A stretch of 64,000 nucleotides of DNA from Massilia aquatica (GTDB lineage Bacteria > Pseudomonadota > Gammaproteobacteria > Burkholderiales > Burkholderiaceae_D): contig NZ_VVIW01000010.1 in NCBI RefSeq assembly GCF_011682045.1, positions 62,001 through 126,000 of the forward strand. The letters run 5' to 3'. This document shows positions 10,314-18,506 of the stretch, piece after piece. How positions within the stretch are numbered: the first letter of the stretch is position 1; each line of letters starts with the position of its first letter. The translations under genes and the position numbers were made by a program. The notes under the pieces are model-generated. The model was not told the DNA's origin. It saw nothing but the letters and a program-made list of their open reading frames with translations, and did not search any database.

Positions 10314-10895
10314 TTACTTCTTGGCGGCCGCCGGCGGAATGTCGATCGGCTTGATGGTGCCGCAATCGGCGCCGAGCCATTTGCCTTTGGACTCGGTCGT
10401 CATGACTTCCTTCTTGCCGTTGGTCGTGGTGGTGGTCTTCATGACCGAGGTGTAATCGTTGCCCTGATACACGGTCTTGCCTTCACCGGACGACACCGGG
10501 TTGGCGCAGGCGAACGAGTAGGTCTGGGTGCCGCCCACGTTGGCGCCTTGCTTGTACTTGCAGTTGCCGTCATCGACGCCCATGTTGGCGCCGGCGTCGA
10601 TCTGTTTCTGCGAGACGCAGTTCTTGACGGTGAAGCCGCCGTCGGCATTCATGGTCATTACCGGGCCGCCCGGCTTGTTCATGGCCTTTTCCATTTCCTT
10701 GCGCTGGGCCGCAGGCAGCTTGGTCATTTGCTTCTGCGCATCAATCATCGCCTTGTTGGTCGCCGGATCGGCGAAGGTGGTTTTGGCGGTGCTTTCCCAC
10801 AGGCCTGGCTTCATGGTCTGGGCGAAGGCAGGCGTGATGGCCATTGCTGCTGCGGAAACGAGGGCGAGGGCGCTCAGGCGGAAACGTTGATTCAT
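10314..10895 (-). CDS. DUF3617 periplasmic protein
   Basis: 193 residues with a clear signal peptide (MNQRFRLSALALVSAAAMA...AFA) and the DUF3617 core beginning MKPGLWESTAKTTF, with paired cysteines (NCVSQKQ, GNCKYKQ, FACANPV, ADCGTIKP) typical of this family. The function is unknown; these proteins are exported and often lie near envelope genes. The ATG at 10895 is chosen over an upstream in-frame start because it has GGAG seven bases upstream and gives a proper signal peptide. It converges with the aminotransferase gene, 49 bp away. Confidence 0.8.
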   Translation of the reverse strand: MNQRFRLSALALVSAAAMAITPAFAQTMKPGLWESTAKTTFADPATNKAMIDAQKQMTKLPAAQRKEMEKAMNKPGGPVMTMNADGGFTVKNCVSQKQIDAGANMGVDDGNCKYKQGANVGGTQTYSFACANPVSSGEGKTVYQGNDYTSVMKTTTTTNGKKEVMTTESKGKWLGADCGTIKPIDIPPAAAKK

Positions 10896-11123
10896 AGTTA
10901 CTCCAAGTGTCAATCCGCTAGTTTAGCGCGAATCGTGCATTGGATGTTGTTATTTCAATATTGACGGATAAGTCTTTCCTGTCCGGTCTATCACACTGTT
11001 CATTATTCCCACATGTAACGCCGAGCTTGATAACAGTCAAGCCGCGCGTGTTTACGCATTGCTAACCTATCGGAGTTTTATCCAAACAGACTGATCCGCT
11101 CTATTTACCAATTGAGGCATTCG

Positions 11124-12527
11124 ATGGGTAATGATATCGACGACATGTGGCGCGTCTGGAGCATGCTCCAGCACAAAGAAGATGCGTTGAAATGGGGCGG
11201 CCGCCAGGGCAATGCCGGTCAGCAGTACGACAGCATCGGGCGCCTGCTCAGTTCATCCGACCATGGGCATATGGGCTGGAGGTACGAGCGGATGGGGCGG
11301 GTGGGCCGGGTACGCAAAGCGTTGCACGACTCGGGGCCGTTGGCGTTCCAGATGATTGCGCAGAGACTGACCGGCATCGACCTGTCCGCCATCTGGCCGA
11401 TTCTTGTATCGGCATGCCAGGATATTGCGCTCTACTACGGCGGGACGGTGGTCGCGGGCGGGCTGATCGGCGGCGTTGGCGGGGCGCTGCTTGGTGGCGT
11501 CGGTGCGGTTCCTGGCGCAACGGCGGGCGCGGCGGCGGGGAGCTATGCGGGCGGCTGGGTACTGGCGATGCTGGGCTTGAAGTCCCTGGTGGAAGGTTTG
11601 GCCCAGGCCGTTCCGGAAGCCCTGCGCTATTACGAAAGCGGCTTCCTGGAAGCGTGGGGGCCGCTGCGGCAGGATCGCCAGCACGGCTTTGTCAGCCGTG
11701 CGACCGGTGATCCGGCGTTTGCCGCCTTGGACTTCGCCAATGGCCACGTCATCATGGTGTTGGCCATTCTGACGACGCTGCTGGCCTATTTCACACGGGG
11801 CAAGGGCGGCAAGGCTGCGCTATTGAGCGATATTCGCCGCAGTCCACGCCTGGGGCCGCGCGTGGCGAAGTGGATCGAGGAAAACGAGCGCAGGCTCGCT
11901 CAGCACCCCGCGCTCCAGTCACGCGGACGCGGTGGCGCGGCGGGCGGATCGGCGCCGGCGCCGGCGCCGAAGCGCAGGCCAGATCGGAAGGACGAGCCCA
12001 CCGTTCCCAAGGGCATGCCAAAGAAGGAAGTGCCTTGTTTTAACACGAATGGCCTGCCACAGGGCAAGGTTCCGGAGTTCGACCGTCAGCTTGCCGGGCA
12101 AGAAATGGGCATCAATGAGATGACGGTTGATGAGTATCTCAAAGGGCGGGAGGCGTTCGAGAAGGGGGCGACGGTGCGGGATCCGAACGTGGCGCGCGCA
12201 GCGAGAGCGAGTTATCAAAAAGAAATGGAACGCAATTTATTCAAGCAATTTCGTGAAAGTGGAATGACGACTGCCCAAGCCGAAGCAGCCGCACAGGAAG
12301 GTGCCAAAAGTAAAATGAAAACGTTGGCAGCGTTGCACAACCCCGATATGGTGGCTGCAGGCAAGGACAAAATAAGCAATTTTGGGGACAGGAATATCAA
12401 TTCACGCATTGGTGCGCAGTGGAAAAAAAGTCAACGTTTGATGCAATTGGATGAAGCGGCAAAAGAGATTGGGAAATCAATACGAGGCAGCACAAAAATG
12501 AACGTCAAACTTGAACGATGCAAATAA
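11124..12527 (+). CDS. Type VI secretion DNase effector, Ntox15/Tde1-like
   Basis: 467 residues. The N-terminal part (WRVWSMLQHKEDALKWGGRQ...) looks like the DUF6861-type adaptor of T6SS cargo. Residues about 100-150 form a glycine-zipper hydrophobic region (GGLIGGVGGALLGGVGAVPG), a feature known to help Agrobacterium Tde1 reach its target cell. After a Pro/Arg/Lys-rich linker comes a C-terminal domain that matches Ntox15 (toxin_43), starting CFNTNGLPQGKVPEFDRQL and containing the HxxD nuclease motif (LHNPDMV). Predicted action: DNA degradation in a rival cell. The 3' third is clearly more AT-rich than the 5' part, which suggests toxin-domain exchange. The ATG at 11124 is preferred over a TTG at 11112. 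No hcp, vgrG or sheath genes are in the window. Confidence 0.85.
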   Translation: MGNDIDDMWRVWSMLQHKEDALKWGGRQGNAGQQYDSIGRLLSSSDHGHMGWRYERMGRVGRVRKALHDSGPLAFQMIAQRLTGIDLSAIWPILVSACQDIALYYGGTVVAGGLIGGVGGALLGGVGAVPGATAGAAAGSYAGGWVLAMLGLKSLVEGLAQAVPEALRYYESGFLEAWGPLRQDRQHGFVSRATGDPAFAALDFANGHVIMVLAILTTLLAYFTRGKGGKAALLSDIRRSPRLGPRVAKWIEENERRLAQHPALQSRGRGGAAGGSAPAPAPKRRPDRKDEPTVPKGMPKKEVPCFNTNGLPQGKVPEFDRQLAGQEMGINEMTVDEYLKGREAFEKGATVRDPNVARAARASYQKEMERNLFKQFRESGMTTAQAEAAAQEGAKSKMKTLAALHNPDMVAAGKDKISNFGDRNINSRIGAQWKKSQRLMQLDEAAKEIGKSIRGSTKMNVKLERCK

Positions 12528-12538
12528 AGGAGCGCGAC

Positions 12539-13180
12539 ATGGACGAAGACTTTGCCAGTTTTAGAGAAAAATTTGGTCCGGAAATCAGCACGAGATATGT
12601 GCCCTCGTCATCTATTGAGCGCTACCGTGGAAAATTGCCGGACCAACTGATGTTGTATTGGGAAGAGAGCGGCTGGTGCGGCTACGCCGACGGCCTTTTC
12701 TGGACAGTTGATCCGCAAGAGTATGAACCAGTGCTGGAAGCATGGATAGGCGACACGGAATTTATGGAGCGGGACGCTTATCATCTTATCGCCAGAAGTG
12801 CATTTGGCGAGCTCGTTTTTTGGGGTGAAAAATCCGGCGATAGCTTATCGATTCTGCCTTGGCATGCGCTAGCGTTTCCGTCCGAGGGATCGGAAGAGTA
12901 CATCTTGAAAGGGAAGGCGGATGATGCGGCAAAATGGTTTTTTAGTTCCCAAAAGCGTGAGTATTTTGATATGGAAGATGACGCGGAGAAGCCACTTTTC
13001 GCCCGCGCATTAAAGAAGCTGGGGCCGTTAAAACCGGATGAGATGTATGGTTTTGTGCCCGCACTCGCTTTCGGCGGTTCGGCTACCCTAAAAAACTTAC
13101 AGAAGGTGAAAGCGGTTGAACATCTGGTGTTTCTTGCTCAACTCGCTCCTTTGCAGATAATGCGTTCTCCAATTTCGTGA
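12539..13180 (+). CDS. Immunity protein to the Ntox15 effector (GAD-like/DUF1851)
   Basis: 213 residues. The N-terminal half (FASFREKFGPEI...LPDQLMLYWEESGWCGYADGLFW) matches the GAD-like domain and the C-terminal half (FARALKKLGPLKPDEMYGFVPALAFGG) matches DUF1851. This two-domain layout is the one of Tdi1, the immunity partner of the Tde1 DNase. It should bind and block the toxin made by the gene 11 bp upstream. The ATG at 12539 has AAAGGAG upstream. Base composition is lower in GC than the neighbours, like the toxin domain. Confidence 0.85.
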   Translation: MDEDFASFREKFGPEISTRYVPSSSIERYRGKLPDQLMLYWEESGWCGYADGLFWTVDPQEYEPVLEAWIGDTEFMERDAYHLIARSAFGELVFWGEKSGDSLSILPWHALAFPSEGSEEYILKGKADDAAKWFFSSQKREYFDMEDDAEKPLFARALKKLGPLKPDEMYGFVPALAFGGSATLKNLQKVKAVEHLVFLAQLAPLQIMRSPIS

Positions 13181-13217
13181 TCGTGAAGCTTGGGCGATGA
13201 GAAGAATGTCCGAACCT

Positions 13218-13257
13218 GCCTGTGCCGGCGCCGGACTTGTCCGGCGCCGGCACAGGC
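13218..13257. terminator. Perfect 19-bp inverted repeat between convergent genes
   Basis: Two 19-base arms (GCCTGTGCCGGCGCCGGAC and its complement) separated by only TT, between the immunity gene and the convergent gene at 13540. It has no T-tract on either side. It would form a very strong hairpin, so it probably acts as a bidirectional transcription barrier. Confidence 0.6.
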
Positions 13258-13264
13258 GAGCTGG

Positions 13265-13540
13265 TCATTTGAAATCGTCATCTTCCTCGTCGTCAAGGTC
13301 ATCGTCGAGTTCCCCGGCGGCGTCGGCCTGGCTGTCGTTGCCGGCCAGGACATTACCCTGGGCGCGCCAGGCCGAGTCCGCTCCGACCGCTTCCAGCAAG
13401 CCCTTGACGCGGCGTACCCGCGCGCTCTGGTTGGCGTTGGTCTGGCCGGTGGCGCTGGGCGGCGCGGGGGCCGGCGCTGGCGCTTCGGCGCTCCAGGATT
13501 GCAGAGAATCCAAAAAATGGGCAAAACGCTCCGTGCTCAT
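13265..13540 (-). CDS. Small hypothetical protein with acidic tail
   Basis: 91 residues starting MSTERFAHFLDSLQSWSAEA, with an Ala/Pro linker and a strongly acidic C-terminus (ELDDDLDDEEDDDFK). I do not recognise a family. Codon use and the clean start (AGGAGCATGGT context at 13540) support a real gene. It stops 8 bp from the large inverted repeat. Confidence 0.5.
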   Translation of the reverse strand: MSTERFAHFLDSLQSWSAEAPAPAPAPPSATGQTNANQSARVRRVKGLLEAVGADSAWRAQGNVLAGNDSQADAAGELDDDLDDEEDDDFK

Positions 13541-13624
13541 ACCATGCTCCTGTGCGAATGGTCAACCTGCGAAAAGTGGGTACTGCAAACAACAACGGCG
13601 CTGCGGCAGGGCCGGCAGCGCCGT

Positions 13625-14080
13625 TCAATGAACCTGTTGAAGCACGGCCAGCAGATGCGCGTAGCCGAGCAAGTACGCGAGCAGCAACACCAGCGCGCAA
13701 GGCAGCGCGATCGCCCACGAGCGGCGCGCATAGTCGGTGCCCAACCGTTCACGCACGAAGCGCTCCTGCGGGCTGGCCACGGCGATGTACCAGACCAGCA
13801 GCAGGACGATGGGACCGGTTTGCAACGGATTGGGTGCTTCGCGCAGCAGGGAAATATAGACATTGAGAATGAGCGCCACGAGACAGGCGGCGAACCACCA
13901 GCAGGCCTGCACGGCGCGCTTCGGCTCGCCCAGCGCTTCCCAGTTGCGGATCACCAGGATGGTGCCGAACAGCGGCGTGAACAGGAGGCTCCAGCAAGCG
14001 GCGGCGTCCGGATTCCACAGCGCCGCGCGGTGCCCGGCATGCGCTGCCTGGGTGTCTGGGAGGGAAGAATGTGCATTCAT
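13625..14080 (-). CDS. Small integral membrane protein of unknown function
   Basis: 151 residues with four likely membrane segments (CWSLLFTPLFGTILVI, ACWWFAACLVALILNVYISL, GPIVLLLVWYIAVA, SWAIALPCALVLLLAYLLGY). No catalytic motif seen. The start at 14080 sits 52 bp from the end of the Nudix gene on the same strand, so they may share a transcript. Confidence 0.65.
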   Translation of the reverse strand: MNAHSSLPDTQAAHAGHRAALWNPDAAACWSLLFTPLFGTILVIRNWEALGEPKRAVQACWWFAACLVALILNVYISLLREAPNPLQTGPIVLLLVWYIAVASPQERFVRERLGTDYARRSWAIALPCALVLLLAYLLGYAHLLAVLQQVH

Positions 14081-14132
14081 GTGTGCAACTATCGCGTGCC
14101 TCCCACGCGCATGTATTGATCTGGCGCTAGCT

Positions 14133-14714
14133 TTACGCCGACATCAGATGCAACTGGAGATATTGCAACAGCAGGACGGTTTTGCCATCCATGATCTCGC
14201 CGCTGTCCATCATCGCCAGCGCTTGCCCGAAACCGAGTTCGAGCACGTCGATATCCTCGCCTTCGGCGGCCAGGCCGCCGCCGTCGCCCACCTTGTGCTC
14301 GGGCTCGTAGGCGCCGATGAAAAAGTGCAGGCGTTCGGTGACCGAGCCGGGGCTCATGAAGAGGTCGTAGATCTTTTTCACGTTCTCGACACGGTAGCCG
14401 GTTTCTTCCTCGGCTTCCTCGCGGATGCGCTGTTCCGGGCTGGCATGGTCGAGCAGGCCGGCGGCCGCTTCGATCAGAAAGCCGTCGTGGCCGTTTACAA
14501 ACGCGGGAATGCGGAACTGGCGCGTGAGCAGCACCGTGCGCTGGCGCAGGTTGTACAGCAGGATGACGGCGCCGTTGCCGCGGTCGTAGACTTCGCGCGT
14601 CTGGCTTTGCCAACTGCCGTCGCGCCGGCGCAGCGAGAAGGTCAGGCGTTTCAGGGTGTACCAGTTGTCCGACAGCAGTTCTTCCTTGTCGATCCGTACC
14701 CGTTCTGCTTGCAT
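14133..14714 (-). CDS. Nudix hydrolase, NudK/ADP-sugar pyrophosphatase-like
   Basis: 193 residues. The Nudix region GLLDHASPEQRIREEAEEETGY holds the catalytic glutamates; the first Glu of the canonical GX5E is replaced by Ser, while the REx2EE core is present. The N-terminal part (ISxDNWYTLKR-like: LLSDNWYTLKRLTF) and REVYDRGNGAVILLY match the GDP-mannose/ADP-ribose pyrophosphatase branch that cleaves nucleoside diphosphate sugars. Start at 14714, divergent from the DeoR gene with an 85-bp shared control region bearing direct repeats. Confidence 0.82.
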   Translation of the reverse strand: MQAERVRIDKEELLSDNWYTLKRLTFSLRRRDGSWQSQTREVYDRGNGAVILLYNLRQRTVLLTRQFRIPAFVNGHDGFLIEAAAGLLDHASPEQRIREEAEEETGYRVENVKKIYDLFMSPGSVTERLHFFIGAYEPEHKVGDGGGLAAEGEDIDVLELGFGQALAMMDSGEIMDGKTVLLLQYLQLHLMSA

Positions 14715-14754
14715 GATGTTCCTTCGTGATTGTGCTTGGTGTTTTTTAGAATAT

Positions 14755-14790
14755 CGTGCAAAATCGTGCAATGTCAAGAAAATACGTGCA
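14755..14790. promoter_or_regulatory. Three CGTGCA direct repeats, probable DeoR-family operator
   Basis: CGTGCA occurs at 14755-14760, 14765-14770 and 14785-14790, always flanked by A/T, with 10-bp and 20-bp spacing, so all copies lie on the same DNA face. The array sits between the divergent Nudix and DeoR-family genes, just upstream of the regulator start at 14800, which fits autoregulation. Confidence 0.6.
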
Positions 14791-14799
14791 AAGGCAATC

Positions 14800-15573
14800 A
14801 TGCTGACGACCCAGCGAAAGCAATACCTGATGGACCTGTTGCGGCGCGACGGGCAAGTGGTGGCCAAGGCTGTGAGCGAGGCGCTGGGGCTGTCGGAAGA
14901 CACCATCCGGCGCGACCTGCGCGAACTGGCGCGCGAGGGCCTGTTGCAGCGCGTGCACGGCGGCGCGCTGCCGGCCATGCCGGCGTCGCCGGCGCTGGCC
15001 GACTTCGGTGCGCGCGAGCGGATATCGCAAGACGCCAAGGCGGCCATCGGGCGCGCCGCCGCCGCCCTGGTCGTGCCGGGGCAGGTGCTGCTGGTCGACG
15101 GCGGCACCACCTCGGGCCATCTGGTACGCTCGCTGGCGCCCGACCTGCGCGCCACGGTCGTCACCCACAGTCCGTCGGTGGCGCTGGCGCTGCTGGGGCA
15201 CGAACGGATCGAGGTGATCATGCTGGGCGGGCGCCTGTACCGCCATTCGGTGGTGGGGGTGGGCGCGGCCACGCTCGAGGCGATTGGCCAGGTGCGCGCC
15301 GACCTGTGTTTCCTGGGCGTGAGCAGCATCGATCCGGAAGCGGGCTTGTCGACCGGCGACTTCGAGGAAGCGGCCGTCAAGCGCGCCATGTGGCGGGCGG
15401 CGGCGCACACGGTGGTGCTGGCCTCGCCGGAAAAGCTGGCGACGAGCTCGCCTTTCCGGATCGCCGGTGCGGATGAGATCGGGGCAATCGTGGTCGCGCA
15501 CGGCACCGATGAGGGCTTGCTGGCGCGCTACCGGGCGCTGGGAGTGGGCGTGCACGTGGCGCAGCCGGAGTAA
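14800..15573 (+). CDS. DeoR/GlpR-family transcriptional regulator
   Basis: 257 residues. The N-terminal winged helix (RKQYLMDLLRRDGQVVAKAV...LGLSEDTIRRDLREL) matches the DeoR signature, and the C-terminal sensor resembles the DeoR sugar-phosphate domain (VLLVDGGTTSGHLVRSL, TVVTHSPSVALAL, GGRLYRHS, DLCFLGVSSIDPEAGLST). It should repress sugar or nucleotide-sugar metabolism and respond to a phosphorylated sugar. The ATG at 14800 gives the canonical MLTTQRKQYL start. The divergent Nudix hydrolase is the most obvious target. Confidence 0.88.
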   Translation: MLTTQRKQYLMDLLRRDGQVVAKAVSEALGLSEDTIRRDLRELAREGLLQRVHGGALPAMPASPALADFGARERISQDAKAAIGRAAAALVVPGQVLLVDGGTTSGHLVRSLAPDLRATVVTHSPSVALALLGHERIEVIMLGGRLYRHSVVGVGAATLEAIGQVRADLCFLGVSSIDPEAGLSTGDFEEAAVKRAMWRAAAHTVVLASPEKLATSSPFRIAGADEIGAIVVAHGTDEGLLARYRALGVGVHVAQPE

Positions 15574-15875
15574 GGTTCCCGTACCTTCGCCATTCTCACC
15601 TCATCCCCTTGCGTGGTCGATGCCGGGTCGGGCGACTTATCAACGTGGCCTGATCGGGGGAATTTTCTCACCAAGCGCTGCCGAAGCGTCGGACGGTGCC
15701 TTTGGCTGCGTGGAGTTGAAACGCAGCTTGCCGTTCATTTTCCTCGGCTAGATAGCACTGCATTGCTAAACGCCTGGCGTGGAATATCTCATCATTGCCA
15801 TTTAGCAGATCGTGCAACTCCTGGGCGATCGTCGCCGTGGACGCTGGCGCGATTCCCGCAACGCGCGAGACCAGC
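15574..15875. other. Non-coding, degenerate stretch
   Basis: About 300 bp with only short open frames. No gene, RNA or clear repeat is supported. It leads into the IS66 remnant and is probably decayed mobile-element DNA. Confidence 0.5.
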
Positions 15876-16217
15876 TTAGTGCTGGGTAGAACTGCCGAAC
15901 GGCAGCCGCGAATCGATCTCGCTGTTGCGGCAGGTCGGCAAACGTTCGAGCGGGTCGGCACGCCAGCAGGTGGGATCGAGTCCGTTCAGTTCGGCGGTAG
16001 CGGGCACGCTCCGGATGGCCGTAGCGCGGTGGCCAGCGCGAGCCGATCCGGCAAACAGGCAGGCTGGGAAGCAGCATGTTTTCTGGTGCACGGCGCAGTT
16101 CCAGGACAGGCAGTGGTCGACCCCGGTTGACCGGGGGATCTGCGATATCATGAAAACGCGCCAGTCCTCAAGCCGGTCCGCCGGCGAAAGCCCCCGAAAG
16201 CCCGCCTGATGCCGCAT
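15876..16217 (-). pseudogene. IS66-family transposase C-terminal remnant
   Basis: The frame contains FAGSARAGHRATAIRSV then TAELNGLDPTCWRADPLERL and NSEIDSRLPF, which line up with the conserved IS66 transposase tail (FAGSDAGGERAAAIYSL, TAKLNGLDPEAYLRHVLERI, NRIDELLPW). The DDE catalytic core is missing, several conserved positions have changed and no terminal repeats were found, so this is a dead fragment. Confidence 0.75.
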
Positions 16218-16479
16218 TGCGGGCGTGGCGCGAGGGCTTGGCGGCGCGTCAAGCCGTGACCGCTGACTGGGGTTCCAAGCCCGGAACGCCGATTTTTTTC
16301 GTGGACCTGTTTTGCTCCTATTCCCTGTTTTGGCGCCGAAAATGGCCGATTCCGATGTGAGAAAAAATGCGCCCCACCGTCAACTTCCTTCAATCGAGCA
16401 ACAATCTTGGTGGTAATCGATCCTATTCAGCCCAAAAAGGACCGACGGAAAAAATCGGCGCTCCGGGTGTAGAACCCGA

Positions 16480-16752
16480 ATGAGGGACGAGGTATCCCTC
16501 ACTCCTCGTGAGCGGGAGGTCCTCGATTGCGTGGCCGCCGGGCTTGGCTGCAAGGCCACTGCTCGAAGGCTGGGAATCAGCGAATTCACGGTGCGCAAGC
16601 ACCGGGCCAACCTGTTGCGCAAAATGCAGTTGAGAAACCCCGCCGAGCTCACCGCGTATGCGTTGCGATGCGATGCGCGGGCCATGGACCGGCAGAAGTG
16701 GGGGCCAGATCCGCCGAGTTCCCGCAGCACGGTTTGCCTCAGAGCGGCCTGA
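16480..16752 (+). CDS. LuxR-type HTH protein (first of two HTH domains in different frames)
   Basis: 90 residues starting at ATG 16480. Residues 6-60 form a LuxR/FixJ helix-turn-helix (LTPREREVLDCVAAGLGCKA, ARRLGISEFTVRKHRANLL). No receiver or autoinducer domain is present. The C-terminal 25 residues are unlike any family, as if the reading frame had shifted, and a second LuxR domain follows in another frame. It could be a small stand-alone regulator or one half of a frameshifted two-HTH gene. Confidence 0.55.
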   Translation: MRDEVSLTPREREVLDCVAAGLGCKATARRLGISEFTVRKHRANLLRKMQLRNPAELTAYALRCDARAMDRQKWGPDPPSSRSTVCLRAA

Positions 16753-16928
16753 CGCCGCGTGAGGCCCAGGTCGCCACGCTCCTTCTGGATGGTCTGACCA
16801 GCAAGGAAATCGCACGGCGATTGAACATCAGCGACCTCACCGTTCGCAAACACCGGGAGAACCTGTTGGCGAAGCTTGGACTCGTCAACACGGGTCAGTT
16901 GATTCGCTTGCTTCTGTCGGCGCCTTAA
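16698..16928 (+). CDS. Second LuxR-type HTH domain, overlapping frame
   Basis: A possible GTG start at 16698 gives 76 residues that hold a full LuxR HTH (LTPREAQVATLLLDGLTSKE, ARRLNISDLTVRKHRENLL). It overlaps the first HTH gene by 55 bp in a different frame, and no good ribosome site was found. The two domains are clearly paralogous. Either translation is coupled, or a single-base change split one tandem-HTH gene. Confidence 0.5.
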   Translation: MGARSAEFPQHGLPQSGLTPREAQVATLLLDGLTSKEIARRLNISDLTVRKHRENLLAKLGLVNTGQLIRLLLSAP

Positions 16929-16946
16929 GCCTTCCCGGATCGGTCA

Positions 16947-17110
16947 CTAAGTACCCGCCAATAAATAAATGTGAGATTTTGGCAAACAGAGCCGGATGCG
17001 ATGCAAGGCGCCCGACGCGACGCAGTGCGAGCACTGCGAGTGGAGGGCAACGCCACAGCGCGCCGGCTATGGAAGACAAAAATCACAGTTATTTAGGGGC
17101 GGGTACTTAG
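16947..17110. mobile_element. MITE-like element with ~33-bp terminal inverted repeats
   Basis: Left end CTAAGTACCCGCC...AAATAAATGTGAGATTTT and right end AAAATCACAGTTATTT...GGCGGGTACTTAG are imperfect inverted copies. The 164-bp unit has no coding capacity and holds an inner palindrome (GCAGTGCGAGCACTGC). The ends are flanked by a possible 2-bp CA duplication. Size, terminal repeats and lack of genes fit a miniature inverted-repeat transposable element. Confidence 0.6.
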
Positions 17111-17234
17111 CATGGTCTCACTTGCAAGTCCATACGACACCGGAGCCATATCGTGACGCACAAGGTTGCCGGACTATGGAGTCACTCGTTGCCGCCGGTA
17201 GCGAGTCTAACCAACCCATCTAAGGGAGTTCAAA

Positions 17235-18218
17235 ATGGCAGCAGAAACCATCACCGTCTACATCGACCCCACCCAATTAGTGGCACAGTCAAATAACGGC
17301 TACAGTCTCTACTTGGCCAAAATGGTCAACGGAAACTGCAATGTGATCTGGAAAGCGTTGGTCGCCGACTCGACCGATCCAGACGCCTATGGGCCGAAGA
17401 ACGTTTTCAACATCGCCCTTCCTTCGTACCAAGTCAACTATACGGACGACCCCATCGTGGAGGGTTCGGTGACGCTCACTACCAGCGGGATCTCGACACC
17501 GATCGAATTGGGTCAAATTGTCACGCTGGATAAGTACGGGATCTTCAGCGAACCGGGCAACAACGGCACTGCTCTGGCCGTTAGTATCACAAATCAGAAA
17601 TCCAACAACCCGCATGCAATTCTTCTAGACAACGAGGGGAATCCAATCTTCCTCAATACCAGTGGTATGGATATCACTGGGCAACCATCCACCATGCAGC
17701 CCGTCGACACATATCAGGTCTGGTTCGCGAATTTGCAGGATACCGGTACGATTATCGCGTCAAACCAGAGCGTGGTAGGCACCGTCACTTTCTCCGACAG
17801 CGATACGGACAAATCCATCAGCTTCACCGCGAACCAAGCTTGGGAGGATGGTGCGCCAGCAGACAAGGAGGTGCGCGAAGCACTGAGCAACAGGGGCGGC
17901 AATCCTATCGTGGTCGCCGTGACGGCCACCCTGAGCGTTGCAATGACGACTGCGGCGGCAACTTACCTCGGCAGCCACCTGATCAACAAATTCAGTTCCA
18001 ACCTCAAGCCGAGCAGCATCTCGGTGACGCTGTACGGGAAGAGCGTGACAGTGAATTTCTCCGATCCGAAAAACGCGGAAATCCTGTCCGCCCTTGGGCC
18101 GGATGTTTACGAGACCGCAGTTAACGATGCGCTCAAAAAAGCGGTGAAGGACAAGGCCTTCAACATGGGGGGCGAAACGTGGAAGTTGCAGGAGACGCGC
18201 GTGACATTGCCTCAATAA
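17235..18218 (+). CDS. Hypothetical protein, unknown family
   Basis: 327 residues, no signal peptide. The N-terminal 200 residues are Thr/Asn/Ser-rich and look like beta-sandwich sequence (ETITVYIDPTQLVAQSNNGY, VEGSVTLTTSGISTPIELGQ). A hydrophobic Ala/Thr segment (VVAVTATLSVAMTTAAATYLG) lies near residues 225-250, then a mixed alpha/beta tail. GC is lower than in neighbours. GGGAG eight bases before the ATG supports the start. It sits just after the MITE and HTH scar, so it may be an acquired gene. I do not assign a function. Confidence 0.6.
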   Translation: MAAETITVYIDPTQLVAQSNNGYSLYLAKMVNGNCNVIWKALVADSTDPDAYGPKNVFNIALPSYQVNYTDDPIVEGSVTLTTSGISTPIELGQIVTLDKYGIFSEPGNNGTALAVSITNQKSNNPHAILLDNEGNPIFLNTSGMDITGQPSTMQPVDTYQVWFANLQDTGTIIASNQSVVGTVTFSDSDTDKSISFTANQAWEDGAPADKEVREALSNRGGNPIVVAVTATLSVAMTTAAATYLGSHLINKFSSNLKPSSISVTLYGKSVTVNFSDPKNAEILSALGPDVYETAVNDALKKAVKDKAFNMGGETWKLQETRVTLPQ

Positions 18219-18445
18219 GCGGCTGAAAGCGGGGAAGCGCACGGCTAGCTGGCGGTGCCGCCCCGGCACCGCAACGCATCCCGGGTGACCTCCTTCATCG
18301 TCTACCCGGGGCCAGGCGAATTGGCCACGGTGCAGACGGCGCAAGCACATCCGGACGCGAGTGCCGTCGCAAGGTGGCCGGCCCAGCGTTTGCTGCACGA
18401 CAGGGGAAGCGGCTGCGCCACGTCGTTCGCGCGGGTACATGAAAA

Positions 18446-18476
18446 AAGCGGCCAACGCTTGTGGCGTTGGCCGCTT
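18446..18476 (-). terminator. Rho-independent terminator of the OmpA/glycine-zipper gene
   Basis: A 13-bp stem (AAGCGGCCAACGC with its complement) and a 5-nt loop; on the minus strand it is followed by a T-run (CTTTTTTC). It ends transcription from 18507-19172. Confidence 0.85.
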
Positions 18477-18506
18477 TCCATGTTCTACAACGGTATAGCG
18501 CGGGAA

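Noticed and set aside
15668-15961. 97-residue open frame on the minus strand
   Set aside because: Overlaps the IS66 remnant in another frame and shows no domain; kept as non-coding.
18425-18438. GTTCGCGCGGGTAC, near match to the palindrome
   Set aside because: One core base is wrong and the flanking genes run towards it; it lies beside a terminator.
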